The notes below the pieces were generated by a model that had not been told where the DNA came from, did no database searches, and was given only the letters and a program-made list of their open reading frames with translations. A stretch of 48,277 bases of DNA from Paludibacter propionicigenes (GTDB lineage Bacteria > Bacteroidota > Bacteroidia > Bacteroidales > JAIFNL01), in contig DYNA01000015.1 in assembly GCA_020721325.1 (NCBI GenBank), forward strand, positions 1-48,277, in the 5' to 3' direction. This document shows positions 17,809 to 26,343 of the stretch, one piece after another. The position numbers were made by a program, and so were the translations under genes. Each line of letters opens with the position of its first letter. Positions within the stretch are counted from its first letter, which is position 1.

Positions 17809-18239
17809 ATTTTGGAATAAATCATTTTAAAATGTTTTATATCAGCCTCGTAAAATTCATTACCTTCTAAAAGAAAACCATTTTTTAAATAAAAACCTAC
17901 TGCCGAATCTTGGCTATGCAAATAAATTTTTTTCTTGCGTGGTTTTAAAAAATCGAGTATAAAAGTGAGCAAAATTTTACCAAAATTTTTTCCTCTATAC
18001 GGTTCTAAAGTAGCAAATCGTTCTAATTTATAAGCATTTTCTACGGTTCTACAACGCGCAGTTACTATGGGCTTGCCAGCGTGAAAAAGCAAAAAATGTA
18101 CCGACTCATCGTCCATGCCATCGTATTCGATGGATTCGGGTACATGTTGCTCATTTACAAATACTTCTGTTCGTATGGAGCAAGCTATTTCAAAAAATAT
18201 TTTGTTGCAGGTTGAAAATTTTTCTATGGTTGTTGGCAT
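17805..18239 (-). CDS. GNAT family N-acetyltransferase (YjcF-like)
   Basis: A 144-residue acetyltransferase. It carries an R-x-EVFVNEQHVPESIEYDGMDDES segment (residues ~23-47) typical of the YjcF-like GNAT subgroup, a core YKLERFATLEPYRGKNFGKILL with the acetyl-CoA pyrophosphate-binding R/Q-x-x-G-x-G/A-like loop RGKNFGK, and the terminal strand SAVGFYLKNGFL. The acceptor substrate is unknown. It leads a unit with the flippase (4-bp ATGA overlap) and has a promoter 35-65 bp upstream. Confidence 0.88.
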   Translation of the reverse strand: MPTTIEKFSTCNKIFFEIACSIRTEVFVNEQHVPESIEYDGMDDESVHFLLFHAGKPIVTARCRTVENAYKLERFATLEPYRGKNFGKILLTFILDFLKPRKKKIYLHSQDSAVGFYLKNGFLLEGNEFYEADIKHFKMIYSKI

Positions 18240-18273
18240 TTTTTAAAATCTTTTTTCTAAAAAATATAAAATG

Positions 18274-18304
18274 CAAAAGTAATTAATTTAAGGTTTTAAT
18301 CAAT
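18274..18304 (-). promoter_or_regulatory. Promoter for GNAT-flippase-dut cluster
   Basis: On the minus strand, TACTTTTG (18274-18281) matches the -7 consensus TAnnTTTG, preceded at 19 nt by ATTG (18301-18304), one mismatch from the -33 TTTG. No other promoter-like element was found in the short gaps of the cluster down to mnmG. Confidence 0.5.
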
Positions 18305-18322
18305 AGAATTTTACAATAAAAT

Positions 18323-19450
18323 TTAAGCATAGATAAACTCACCGCAAATGGTATCGGTTAAAAAAATGGCTTCGGGTGTTACAACTACCGAATTATTTTC
18401 AATTTTCAATTGTTTTAACTGAATTAATTTTTCCATTTTATCTAAAAAATGTTGCACCAAATAGTCTGGAAATGTGGATTTTAAATAATCAAAACGTATG
18501 CCCCACGAGGTTCGTAAAGCTGTTATTACATAATCATTGAATTTATCATTCGGATTCAAATCTTCTTTTTCAAAGTTTAAAGTGTTGTTATCTAAGGCTT
18601 TATTGTAACGTACCAAATTGGCTGTGTTCCACTGCCGCGAAGTTAAATTGTAAGAATGAGCTGAAGGTCCTACACCTAAGTAACTTACTTGTTTCCAATA
18701 ATTTGAATTATGTTTTGAAATAAATCCGTTTTTGCAAAAATTGGAAATTTCGTAATGCTGAAATTCATTTTCGAGTAAAATTTTTCGCAATAAATAAAAC
18801 TGTTCATTGCTTATTTCGTCTTCTATTTGCTTTAATTTTCCTTTTTTATAAAATAAATTAAAAGTAGTTCGCTCTTCTATGGATAAGTGATAAGCCGAAA
18901 TGTGCTGAATATCAAGAGTTAATGCTTTTTTTATGTTTTCAATAAATTGCTCCGTGGTAGAAAAAGACATGCCGTAAATAATATCGATACTAATGTTTTG
19001 ATAACCGATATTTTGTGCTAAATGCACAGAGTCAATGGCTTCTTGCGCGGAGTGCCTGCGGTTCATAAATTTTAAATCGGAATCGCAAAACGATTGAACA
19101 CCAATGCTTAAACGATTGATACCAACACTTTTTAATAGATGCAAATAGTCATAAGTTAAATCTTCGGGATTGGCTTCGAGGGTTATTTCTACCAAATCGG
19201 AGATAATAAAATTTGATTTTATTGTGCTGAGTAAATATTTTAATTGATTAATATTCAGCACACTGGGAGTACCACCACCAAAATAAATGGTTTCAATTAC
19301 AGAATTATTCAAATAATTTTTCCGTAATTCAAGTTCTTTTGCTATATTTATCACGGTTTTTTCAACAGAATCCAAGGCTGCTGTTTTATAAAAATCGCAG
19401 TAATAACAAATTTTTTTACAAAAAGGAATATGTAAATAAATTCCACTCAA
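18323..19450 (-). CDS. hemW: Radical SAM heme chaperone HemW
   Basis: A 375-residue radical-SAM protein of the HemW (formerly HemN-like) group, which binds and delivers heme to respiratory proteins rather than oxidising coproporphyrinogen. The [4Fe-4S] motif CKKICYYCDF gives C11, C15 and C18 with Phe at the position where true HemN has a fourth Cys. FGGGTPSVL (the SAM-binding GGG region) and SIGVQSFCDSDLKFMNR are further family hallmarks. The start is TTG: the N-terminus SGIYLHIPFC aligns with the family and no ATG is near. The divergent VanZ-like gene starts only 13 bp away, so the two genes must place promoter elements within each other's 5' regions. Confidence 0.95.
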   Translation of the reverse strand: MSGIYLHIPFCKKICYYCDFYKTAALDSVEKTVINIAKELELRKNYLNNSVIETIYFGGGTPSVLNINQLKYLLSTIKSNFIISDLVEITLEANPEDLTYDYLHLLKSVGINRLSIGVQSFCDSDLKFMNRRHSAQEAIDSVHLAQNIGYQNISIDIIYGMSFSTTEQFIENIKKALTLDIQHISAYHLSIEERTTFNLFYKKGKLKQIEDEISNEQFYLLRKILLENEFQHYEISNFCKNGFISKHNSNYWKQVSYLGVGPSAHSYNLTSRQWNTANLVRYNKALDNNTLNFEKEDLNPNDKFNDYVITALRTSWGIRFDYLKSTFPDYLVQHFLDKMEKLIQLKQLKIENNSVVVTPEAIFLTDTICGEFIYA

Positions 19451-19463
19451 AACACTTACTTTT

Positions 19464-19862
19464 ATGTTGATAACAAAATATTTTTTTAATAAAAATTGGA
19501 TAAAAAAAATTATAAATCCTTATCTTATTGCTTTTGTAATACTTTTTTTAAGTATTACACCCGATAATAATTTTACGGATTTTAATGTTTTTCCCATTTC
19601 AAATTTAGATAAAATAATTCATTTTATCATCTATTTTTCATTAAGTTTTTCAATTTTATTTTGGTATTATGAGCGAAGTAGTTCACAATTAATGCTTAAC
19701 ATCATTGCTTTTTTTTCGGCAACGGCTTATGGAGTGCTTATGGAGAGCTTGCAATTTTTGTCTAATTTGGGTAGAAGTGCCAGTTTTTTGGATTTTTTAG
19801 CGAATGAAATGGGAATTATTTTTGGTTTGTTAATTTTTGAATTGCTTATTCGGCTTAAATGA
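19464..19862 (+). CDS. VanZ-like membrane protein
   Basis: A 132-residue protein with four predicted membrane segments (about 16-34, 49-68, 77-94 and 112-130). It has the VanZ-like family pattern of an early SITPDN segment, a central NLDKIIHFIIYFSLSF (DKxxHF motif, residues 47-62) and a late MESLQFLSNLGRSASFLDFLANEMGIIFG. VanZ itself confers low teicoplanin resistance; most homologues have no known role, and none should be inferred here. The gene is head-to-head with hemW (13 bp) and its end overlaps the Rrf2 gene convergently by 8 bp. Confidence 0.85.
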   Translation: MLITKYFFNKNWIKKIINPYLIAFVILFLSITPDNNFTDFNVFPISNLDKIIHFIIYFSLSFSILFWYYERSSSQLMLNIIAFFSATAYGVLMESLQFLSNLGRSASFLDFLANEMGIIFGLLIFELLIRLK

Positions 19863-20295
19863 GATTTATGCCATTGGTGTTAAAATCTTTTGCTAATTTT
19901 CCTATTTTTGTGTCTTTGTACATTTTGTATAAATCGGCTCGCAAAGGGTCGGCTACTTTATGAAAGGGGCAAATTTCCTGATGTTCGGGTGCGCGTTCGC
20001 AAACGCTGATGCCTATTAAGCATTCGTGAAAAAAATCCAATCCATCTATTATTTCAACTATATCTAACAAGCTGATTTCTTCTGAATTGCGTGCCAAACT
20101 GAAACCACCATTGGGGCCTTTGTTGGATTTTAGCATTTTTTGTTTGGCTAAATTTTGCAATATTTTTCCTAAAAAGGGAGACGGAATATCTAAATCTCCG
20201 GCTATTTCTCTAATGCCTATGCGTTTGCCTTGCTCTTCGTGCATTGCCAAATAAGTTACCGCCCTAATGGCATATTTACATGTATTTGATATCAT
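19855..20295 (-). CDS. Rrf2 family transcriptional regulator, Fe-S type
   Basis: A 146-residue Rrf2-family DNA-binding protein. The winged-helix portion covers residues 1-70 (NTCKYAIRAVTYLAMHE, IREIAGDLDIPSPFLGKILQNLAK, GPNGGFSLAR). Three cysteines C92, C99 and C109 follow, in the position where IscR/NsrR-type proteins bind an iron-sulfur cluster, so it probably senses Fe-S status, nitric oxide or redox state. No suf/isc or NO-detoxification operon is in the window. A textbook promoter lies 68-99 bp upstream. It overlaps the VanZ-like gene tail-to-tail. Confidence 0.94.
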   Translation of the reverse strand: MISNTCKYAIRAVTYLAMHEEQGKRIGIREIAGDLDIPSPFLGKILQNLAKQKMLKSNKGPNGGFSLARNSEEISLLDIVEIIDGLDFFHECLIGISVCERAPEHQEICPFHKVADPLRADLYKMYKDTKIGKLAKDFNTNGINLI

Positions 20296-20362
20296 AATTG
20301 AGAGTTCTTATAAAAATTTAATTGTAGATATTAATACCAACTATTCTTTTTTTTTATTAATG

Positions 20363-20394
20363 CAAAGATACATAATTTCTTATTATTTTGCAAA
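20363..20394 (-). promoter_or_regulatory. Promoter for the Rrf2 gene
   Basis: On the minus strand TTTG (20391-20394), 20 nt, then TATCTTTG (20363-20370): full agreement with the Bacteroidota -33/-7 consensus. The -33 element lies in the palindrome TTTTGCAAAA. The predicted start is near 20356, about 60 nt before the ATG, leaving a leader that could hold an autoregulatory operator. Confidence 0.7.
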
Positions 20395-20431
20395 ATTATA
20401 AACAAATTTACTCAAAATATTTTACTTTTCT

Positions 20432-21145
20432 TTATAAAGTGATACAAACGGAGGTGCTTTTTTTTAAATTTTCTAACAAAGAAACTAATTTTTCGGCAAC
20501 AGTTGCCGCACTTTGAAGCATATTTTTTTCTTTATACATTATAAATTGATTTTTCAAACGAAAATTCTCTTGCCGAGTGTCTCTAATTTGTTGCTGCATT
20601 TGTGTGTCAATTAATCCGGGTGCTACCGAAAAAAATTGAAATAGACTGTCGTGTATATGATTTTGCTCATTATCAGCCACTTGAGTTATCATATCCAAAC
20701 CGGCTTTGGAGGCACAATAGCCCGCCCACGAAGGGATAGAATGTCGTCCTGCACCGGAACTGATATTGAGGATTTGCTTTAAAATCGGTTCGTTTGAATA
20801 AGTTTTGATAAATTTATTCATCAAAAGGGTTGGTGCTATTAAATTGAGATGATAGGTGTGAATTAAATCTTCCGAATCCAATTCGCCGAAAGGAAAAATT
20901 TCACCTAACGTGGCTGCATTATTTATTAAAACTATTTTATCGGCTCTTTTGTGTTTTGTAAATTCAAACGTTTTTACTTGTTCTAAATTCGATAAATCCA
21001 TGCGGATATGTTCGTAACGCGGGTGCAAAATAAAATTATTTCTGGAAATGCCATAAATAAAATTGTTTTCGGTTTCGAGTAATTTTTCTGTTAATGCTTT
21101 GCCTATTCCGCGGCTTGTACCGGTTATGTAAAAATAATTGGTCAT
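20432..21145 (-). CDS. Short-chain dehydrogenase/reductase
   Basis: A 237-residue classical SDR. The NAD(P)-binding motif is TGTSRGIG (residues 8-15), followed by the NNAA structural motif (75-78) and the catalytic Ser-Tyr-Lys at S130, Y143 and K147 (GYCASKAGLDM). The sequence style (VAPGLIDTQMQ near the end) resembles sepiapterin-reductase-like SDRs, but the substrate is unknown. Its ATG overlaps the stop of the PorP/SprF gene as ATGA, so it is the last gene of the adhesin-PorP-SDR unit, an unusual partner for secretion genes. Confidence 0.93.
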   Translation of the reverse strand: MTNYFYITGTSRGIGKALTEKLLETENNFIYGISRNNFILHPRYEHIRMDLSNLEQVKTFEFTKHKRADKIVLINNAATLGEIFPFGELDSEDLIHTYHLNLIAPTLLMNKFIKTYSNEPILKQILNISSGAGRHSIPSWAGYCASKAGLDMITQVADNEQNHIHDSLFQFFSVAPGLIDTQMQQQIRDTRQENFRLKNQFIMYKEKNMLQSAATVAEKLVSLLENLKKSTSVCITL

Positions 21146-22098
21146 CTACGATATTTGTCGATATTGATTCCAATGCTTACATTGTGGGTAGCACCAGCGT
21201 AGGTTTGTATTTTGGAAAAACTATGTTCGTAAGCATAAGCTAAATACAAATTTGCCATGCCTAACTGCACTTGAGCTACAAAAGCTCTGCTGGTTCGGTA
21301 AGAAAGCATAAAACTCAACACTTCGTCGTTGTAACGATTTAAATAATTTACTACACTCAAGGTTGCGTTGATATGTATTTCATTTTGAGGCATATACTCT
21401 TGTCGCAAAATCCCTACAAAACCTGTTTCAAATATAAAACGCAAATTGTCAATGGCGCGAATTGAACCCATTAAAATAAACTGACGTCCCATTCCATTGT
21501 GTACTGCGCTTGCCGAATCGGAAGAATTGAGATTGATGGAACCGCGTATCATTTGTGCGGCGGTTAAACCTAAAAAATATTTTCCTTCGGTGCTGTACAT
21601 ATAAACTCCTAAATCCGCATCGGGTATAAAGCGTTTGTTGTCTTCTTGAATGGCTGCGGGGTCATCGGATAAAGCATAAGATAATTTGGTATAATCCAAA
21701 CCATAATTTGATGCCGATAAATTTAATCCGGCTGCCAATTGAAATTTATCAAAAGGAATATGATAAGCATAAGTGCCTGTTAAACCGAACATTCGCATCG
21801 GACCTTCGGTTTCGGTGAAAAGCGTTGCGCCTAAGCCATGTCCCACTTTTTTGTAAATGGCACTTCTTTTTCCATCAAACAATCGAGTTTGAAAACTGAG
21901 CGAATTTACACTGGGTGCGCCCTCAAAATCTTGCCATTGACGGCGAAAATTGGCTCTGATTTCGGTTTGCTCTAAACTTCCGGCGTAAGCGGGATTGATA
22001 AACATACGATTTTGTAAATATTGGTCGTAAAAAGGATTGTCTTGAGCTAAAACCGTAATTCCTATCAAAAGAAATAAAAAAGTAATTAGTTTTTTCAT
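21142..22098 (-). CDS. Type IX secretion system membrane protein, PorP/SprF family
   Basis: A 318-residue outer-membrane beta-barrel of the PorP/SprF family. The signal peptide (residues 1-18, ending VLAQ) is followed by the family signature DNPFYDQYLQNRMFINPAYAGS. The remainder is amphipathic beta-strands ending in GATHNVSIGINIDKYRR. SprF-type proteins are needed for export or surface attachment of individual type-B-CTD proteins such as SprB, and are encoded next to their client, exactly as here: the client adhesin ends 47 bp upstream. Core T9SS genes (gldKLMN, sov/sprA) are not in the window. Confidence 0.95.
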   Translation of the reverse strand: MKKLITFLFLLIGITVLAQDNPFYDQYLQNRMFINPAYAGSLEQTEIRANFRRQWQDFEGAPSVNSLSFQTRLFDGKRSAIYKKVGHGLGATLFTETEGPMRMFGLTGTYAYHIPFDKFQLAAGLNLSASNYGLDYTKLSYALSDDPAAIQEDNKRFIPDADLGVYMYSTEGKYFLGLTAAQMIRGSINLNSSDSASAVHNGMGRQFILMGSIRAIDNLRFIFETGFVGILRQEYMPQNEIHINATLSVVNYLNRYNDEVLSFMLSYRTSRAFVAQVQLGMANLYLAYAYEHSFSKIQTYAGATHNVSIGINIDKYRR

Positions 22099-22145
22099 TT
22101 TATATCGTTTTTTTATAAAAAATCAAAATTCAAATTTGAATGTTA

Positions 22146-25049
22146 CTAACGGATGATGTAAACTGTGCCTTTGAAAGGGGCTGTATTTTTATTCACTTCT
22201 ATAACATAATAATACAAAGAAGAACCGGGTAGTGGGTTTCCGGCATTATCCGTTCCTTCCCAACCTTGAATATCGCCTTTTTTGGAGTAAACCAAATATC
22301 CGCGCGAATCGAATATTTTCAAATCGGCATCGGGAAATTTTATGATACTTTTCAAAATCCAAACATCGTTTTTTCCATCGCCGTTGGGCGTAAAAGCCGA
22401 AGGGATTTCTACATCGGTTAAATCGGTTGATATTTTAAAATCGTCTCCGATTTCGCAATAGTTGGCATCAATGACTTGCACCGAAAAATCGCCTGATGCT
22501 AAATTGTAAATGGCATCGGTTACCTCGCCGTTGGGCGACCAAAAATAAGAATAGGGTTTTGTACCGCCACTGACACTCAACACGATACTTCCATCGTTTG
22601 CTCCAAAATAGGAAGTATTTGTTAATGTGGATTTTAAATTTAAAGCATCGGGTTGGGTTACTTCTACCGAAAAGATTTTTTTACATTGTCTAAAATCGGT
22701 TATGTCCACCTGATATTTTCCGGCTGAAAGCTCTTGAATATGAGCTGTCATTTGGTTGTTGTTCCAACGATAACGATAAGGAGCTTCGCCTCCGCTTACA
22801 TTGACCGTTATTTCGCCATCTTTTGAACCGAAACACGACAAATTTACAATTTCTGAAGTAATATCAATTGCCTCTGGCATAGTTATTTCAACGGTATCGG
22901 TTGTTTTACAACTGTGCTGGTCGGTAATGGTTACGGTGTAAGTTCCCGGCATTAAATTGATTAAATTGTGGTCATCGTTATCGCCGTCGCTCACATTCCA
23001 AGTTATGTTATAGCCTTCCGTTCCGCCGTCGGGGGCTACGCGAATGGCACCGTCATTTTTTCCGTTGCACGAAATATTGGTTACCGATAAATTGGAAATC
23101 AATTCTTCGGGCTGAGCTATGATGGCTCTTATGGTTGATGAACAAAGATTTCTATCTCTTACCACGGCATCGTAAGTGCCGCCTTTTACATTTAAAAATT
23201 GATTGGATATTTGAAAATTTTCTCCATCTAAAGAATATTCCAAATTGCCGCTTCCGCCAAAAGCTGAAAAACGAATCATTCCCAAAGGGTCATTGTAACA
23301 AGTTGTTACATTTTTTACTTCTAAAATATTGATTTCTATTGCATTAGGTTGTAAAATCTGTGTTTGTTTAAATTGAGTACAACCTTTTGAATCTTTGATA
23401 AAAACAGCATAATTTCCTCCACGCAAATTACTGAAAACATTTGATGTGTAAAAATTACTATTGTCAATTGAATAGGTTAAAGGTGAAAAACCTCCGTGTG
23501 CATAAATCATAAGTTCTCCGTTCAAATCGCCGTAGCATAGCAAATCTTGACTGCTTATGCTATCAAAAATGACCGGATTTTGTTCGCCAACCACCACCGA
23601 TTGCGTTGCATTGCACGAATTTTCGTCTTTTACAGAAACATAATAAGTGGCTCTTAAAAGATTTGCAAATGTATTTGAAGTTTGAAAACCTGTTCCGTCT
23701 TTTGAATATTGTAAAACGCCCGTTCCACCAATGGCATTGATTATGATTTGTCCATCGCTCAAGTTACACACCGAAACATGAGTAGTTTCAACATTTGTAA
23801 TGGTAACTTTTGTTGGTTCATTGATGGTAAAACTACCTACTGTTGTGGTACAATTGTTGGCATCTTTTACTTTTACATCGTAAAAACCGGTAGGTAAAAG
23901 GGTAAAATTTCCACCATTGCTTACATAATTTACGCCATTGTCTTTTGAATAAACCAAACTCCCGATGCCGCCGCCTGCCGAAATTGAAATGCTTCCGTTA
24001 ATATTTCCAAAACAATCTATATCATTTTTTGTTGAAGAAGTAATACTGATAGCCGGAGGATTGTTAATGGTTCGAGTGGTTCCTACTACTACACAATTGT
24101 TTTCATCTTTTACACGAATGGCATAATTATCAGCCGTTAAACCTAAAAAACTTGATGACGATTGATAATTTAATCCGTTATTTATCGAATATTGCAACGT
24201 TCCCGTGCCGCCGGAAGCTGTTATTTCTATTTTGCCGTCGTTGGCATTGTTGCAAGTAATGTCGGTTGCGGTTTGCGAAAAAATAGAAACTGCCGAAGTC
24301 GGTTCATTGATATTTATTGCTGTCGATGTAGCTTTACAACCGCTTGTATTGCGAATTGCCGGAATGTTGCTTGTGCTGGCATACAAATTGGTAAAAACAT
24401 TTGCCGGTTGATAATTTAATCCGTTGTCGATTGAATATTCCAAACTTCCAAATTCTGAAATTGCCGTAATTGAAATTGAACCGGTATTTTCACCTTTACA
24501 CAAAACGTCTTGCTTACCTACATTGGTAATTTTTACAGGATTCAAATTTGCTGCTGAAGCTGAACTAATTCCCATAAGAGGCCAAGGATTGTCATCAAAA
24601 CCTATCAATGTGAGCAAACCATTATTTAAGCCCGCCCAAGTTGAATTTTCTATTTCAAAAGCTCCACTACAAGCCGTGCCTGAATAGGTATAATTTACCG
24701 ACAAGGCGTTGTAATGCGTTCCATCGGCTAAAAAACTTACCGGACCTAAATTGGCTGTTGAGAAAATGACATAATTGTAAGCTCCATCGGTTTGCGTACT
24801 TACATCGGAAATTCCGTAATTAGCTGATGTACTGGTTATTGAAACCGTATTAACTGGCCACTTGAGGGTAAATTTAAAATCTTTAAAAGTATAAGTTAAA
24901 TTACTTCCGGTAACGGTAAAATACATAATGATTTGTTTACCGGTTCCTTCTTTCAAACCTACATTAACAGTTTGAGAATGAACGGAATTTGATAATAAAC
25001 TTATTGCCGAAAGCAATAAAATAATAACTGATATGCGAAGACGTTTCAT
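22146..25049 (-). CDS. Large surface adhesin with SprB-like repeats and type B T9SS sorting domain
   Basis: A 967-residue secreted protein: signal peptide (1-25), an N-terminal beta domain (about 26-180), then nine repeats of ~80-90 residues, each opening with a motif of the type [D/N]-x-x-C-[NFY]-G-x-x-[DN]-G and closing with a YxVxVxDxxxC-like strand. The C-terminus carries the gliding-motility sorting domain (SAFTPNGDGKNDVWIL ... YYYVIEVNKN ... GTVYIIR), which directs export through the type IX system and attachment at the cell surface. In the ninth repeat the opening Cys is Tyr (NTSYFGANDG). Function may be adhesion or gliding. The PorP/SprF partner is immediately downstream. Confidence 0.95.
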   Translation of the reverse strand: MKRLRISVIILLLSAISLLSNSVHSQTVNVGLKEGTGKQIIMYFTVTGSNLTYTFKDFKFTLKWPVNTVSITSTSANYGISDVSTQTDGAYNYVIFSTANLGPVSFLADGTHYNALSVNYTYSGTACSGAFEIENSTWAGLNNGLLTLIGFDDNPWPLMGISSASAANLNPVKITNVGKQDVLCKGENTGSISITAISEFGSLEYSIDNGLNYQPANVFTNLYASTSNIPAIRNTSGCKATSTAININEPTSAVSIFSQTATDITCNNANDGKIEITASGGTGTLQYSINNGLNYQSSSSFLGLTADNYAIRVKDENNCVVVGTTRTINNPPAISITSSTKNDIDCFGNINGSISISAGGGIGSLVYSKDNGVNYVSNGGNFTLLPTGFYDVKVKDANNCTTTVGSFTINEPTKVTITNVETTHVSVCNLSDGQIIINAIGGTGVLQYSKDGTGFQTSNTFANLLRATYYVSVKDENSCNATQSVVVGEQNPVIFDSISSQDLLCYGDLNGELMIYAHGGFSPLTYSIDNSNFYTSNVFSNLRGGNYAVFIKDSKGCTQFKQTQILQPNAIEINILEVKNVTTCYNDPLGMIRFSAFGGSGNLEYSLDGENFQISNQFLNVKGGTYDAVVRDRNLCSSTIRAIIAQPEELISNLSVTNISCNGKNDGAIRVAPDGGTEGYNITWNVSDGDNDDHNLINLMPGTYTVTITDQHSCKTTDTVEITMPEAIDITSEIVNLSCFGSKDGEITVNVSGGEAPYRYRWNNNQMTAHIQELSAGKYQVDITDFRQCKKIFSVEVTQPDALNLKSTLTNTSYFGANDGSIVLSVSGGTKPYSYFWSPNGEVTDAIYNLASGDFSVQVIDANYCEIGDDFKISTDLTDVEIPSAFTPNGDGKNDVWILKSIIKFPDADLKIFDSRGYLVYSKKGDIQGWEGTDNAGNPLPGSSLYYYVIEVNKNTAPFKGTVYIIR

Positions 25050-25230
25050 TAGAGTGAATTTTTATATTCGAATAAAAAAATGATAGCTATTTTAAACCTT
25101 TTTTTTATTTTTTTTGTAAAAAAAAGAAAAGAAAAATTTGTTTTTAACAAACGTTTATATTTATCTATCAAAATATATACCAAACAATTATGAGTAAAAT
25201 TTTGCAATTTTTATCTTTTTTCAAAAAAAA

Positions 25231-26253
25231 TTAAATTCCTTCAAAAAGAGATGATGTTTTTGGATTATAAATTTTTCCTAAATGCTTATAAGCTGCATCG
25301 GTGGTTTCGCGCCCACGCGGTGTGCGCTTTATAAAACCTTGCATAATCAAAAAGGGTTCGTAAACTTCTTCTATTGTGCCGGTATCCTCGCCTACTGCCG
25401 TTGCAATGGTCGATAAACCGACCGGACCGCCACTAAATTTTTCGATTATGGTAAGCAAAATTTTATTGTCCATTTCGTCAAGTCCGTGTTTATCAATGCT
25501 CAAGGCTTCAAGGGCATAAGCGGCAATTTCTAAATCTATTTTTCCGGTGCCTTTTACTTGAGCAAAATCGCGCACTCTTCGGAGCAAAGCATTGGCTATT
25601 CGCGGTGTTCCGCGACTGCGTTTGGAAATTTCAAGTGCGGCTTCATCTGAAATGGGAACTTCTAAAATGTAAGCCGAACGCCTTACAATGCCTGTAAGTG
25701 TCTGAATGTCATAATATTCTAAAAGCGACTTGATGCCAAAACGCGCTCTCAGCGGACTGGTAAGCATACCTGCGCGCGTGGTTGCGCCTATGAGCGTAAA
25801 GGGATTGAGAGTCAATTGCAAGGAACGTGCGCTGGGGCCTTTATCTATCATTATATCAATGCGATAGTCTTCCATTGCTGAATACAAATATTCTTCTACA
25901 ACCGGATTCAATCGGTGAATTTCATCGATAAAAAGCACGTCTTTTTCTTCCAAATTGGTAAGTAAACCGGCTAAATCGCCCGGCTTGTCAAGTACCGGAC
26001 CGGAAGTTAATTTAAGGTTTACGCCCAATTCACTTGCTATAATGCTTGCCAAAGTAGTTTTTCCTAAACCCGGAGGTCCGTGCAAAAGCACATGGTCGAG
26101 TGCTTCGCCACGCATTACGGCTGCTTTTACAAAAATTTCAAGGTTTTCAAGTATTTTTCCTTGTCCTTTGAAATCTTTGAAACGCTTCGGACGCAATTGT
26201 TTTTCAAGCTCTTGGTCTATTTGCGATATATTTTCAAATCGTTTGTCTTCCAT
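25231..26253 (-). CDS. ruvB: Holliday junction branch migration ATPase RuvB
   Basis: The hexameric AAA+ motor that drives Holliday-junction branch migration with RuvA. At 340 residues it is full length. It shows Walker [10 protein letters not shown] (59-67), Walker [11 protein letters not shown] (about 105-114), sensor 1 LIGATTRAG, the arginine-finger region LRARFGI, and the winged-helix C-terminus ([40 protein letters not shown]). It stands alone, 181 bp from the adhesin gene and 90 bp from the YwqK-like gene; ruvA and ruvC are not adjacent, as is common in Bacteroidota. Confidence 0.98.
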   Translation of the reverse strand: MEDKRFENISQIDQELEKQLRPKRFKDFKGQGKILENLEIFVKAAVMRGEALDHVLLHGPPGLGKTTLASIIASELGVNLKLTSGPVLDKPGDLAGLLTNLEEKDVLFIDEIHRLNPVVEEYLYSAMEDYRIDIMIDKGPSARSLQLTLNPFTLIGATTRAGMLTSPLRARFGIKSLLEYYDIQTLTGIVRRSAYILEVPISDEAALEISKRSRGTPRIANALLRRVRDFAQVKGTGKIDLEIAAYALEALSIDKHGLDEMDNKILLTIIEKFSGGPVGLSTIATAVGEDTGTIEEVYEPFLIMQGFIKRTPRGRETTDAAYKHLGKIYNPKTSSLFEGI

Positions 26254-26343
26254 TTTTTATTTTTGAAAAAATAATTTTTTTTGTAAAAAAAGTATTAAAA
26301 AATACATTTGAAAGAAAGAACTGCAATTTTATTACTTGTTTTT

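Noticed and set aside
19464..19862. Glycopeptide resistance gene (VanZ)
   Set aside because: VanZ-like domains are widespread and mostly unrelated to resistance; no vanA/vanH/vanX or regulators are nearby.
25050..25230. Promoter or terminator between the adhesin gene and ruvB
   Set aside because: TATATTTTG near 25170 on the minus strand has one extra base relative to TAnnTTTG, and no hairpin is convincing.
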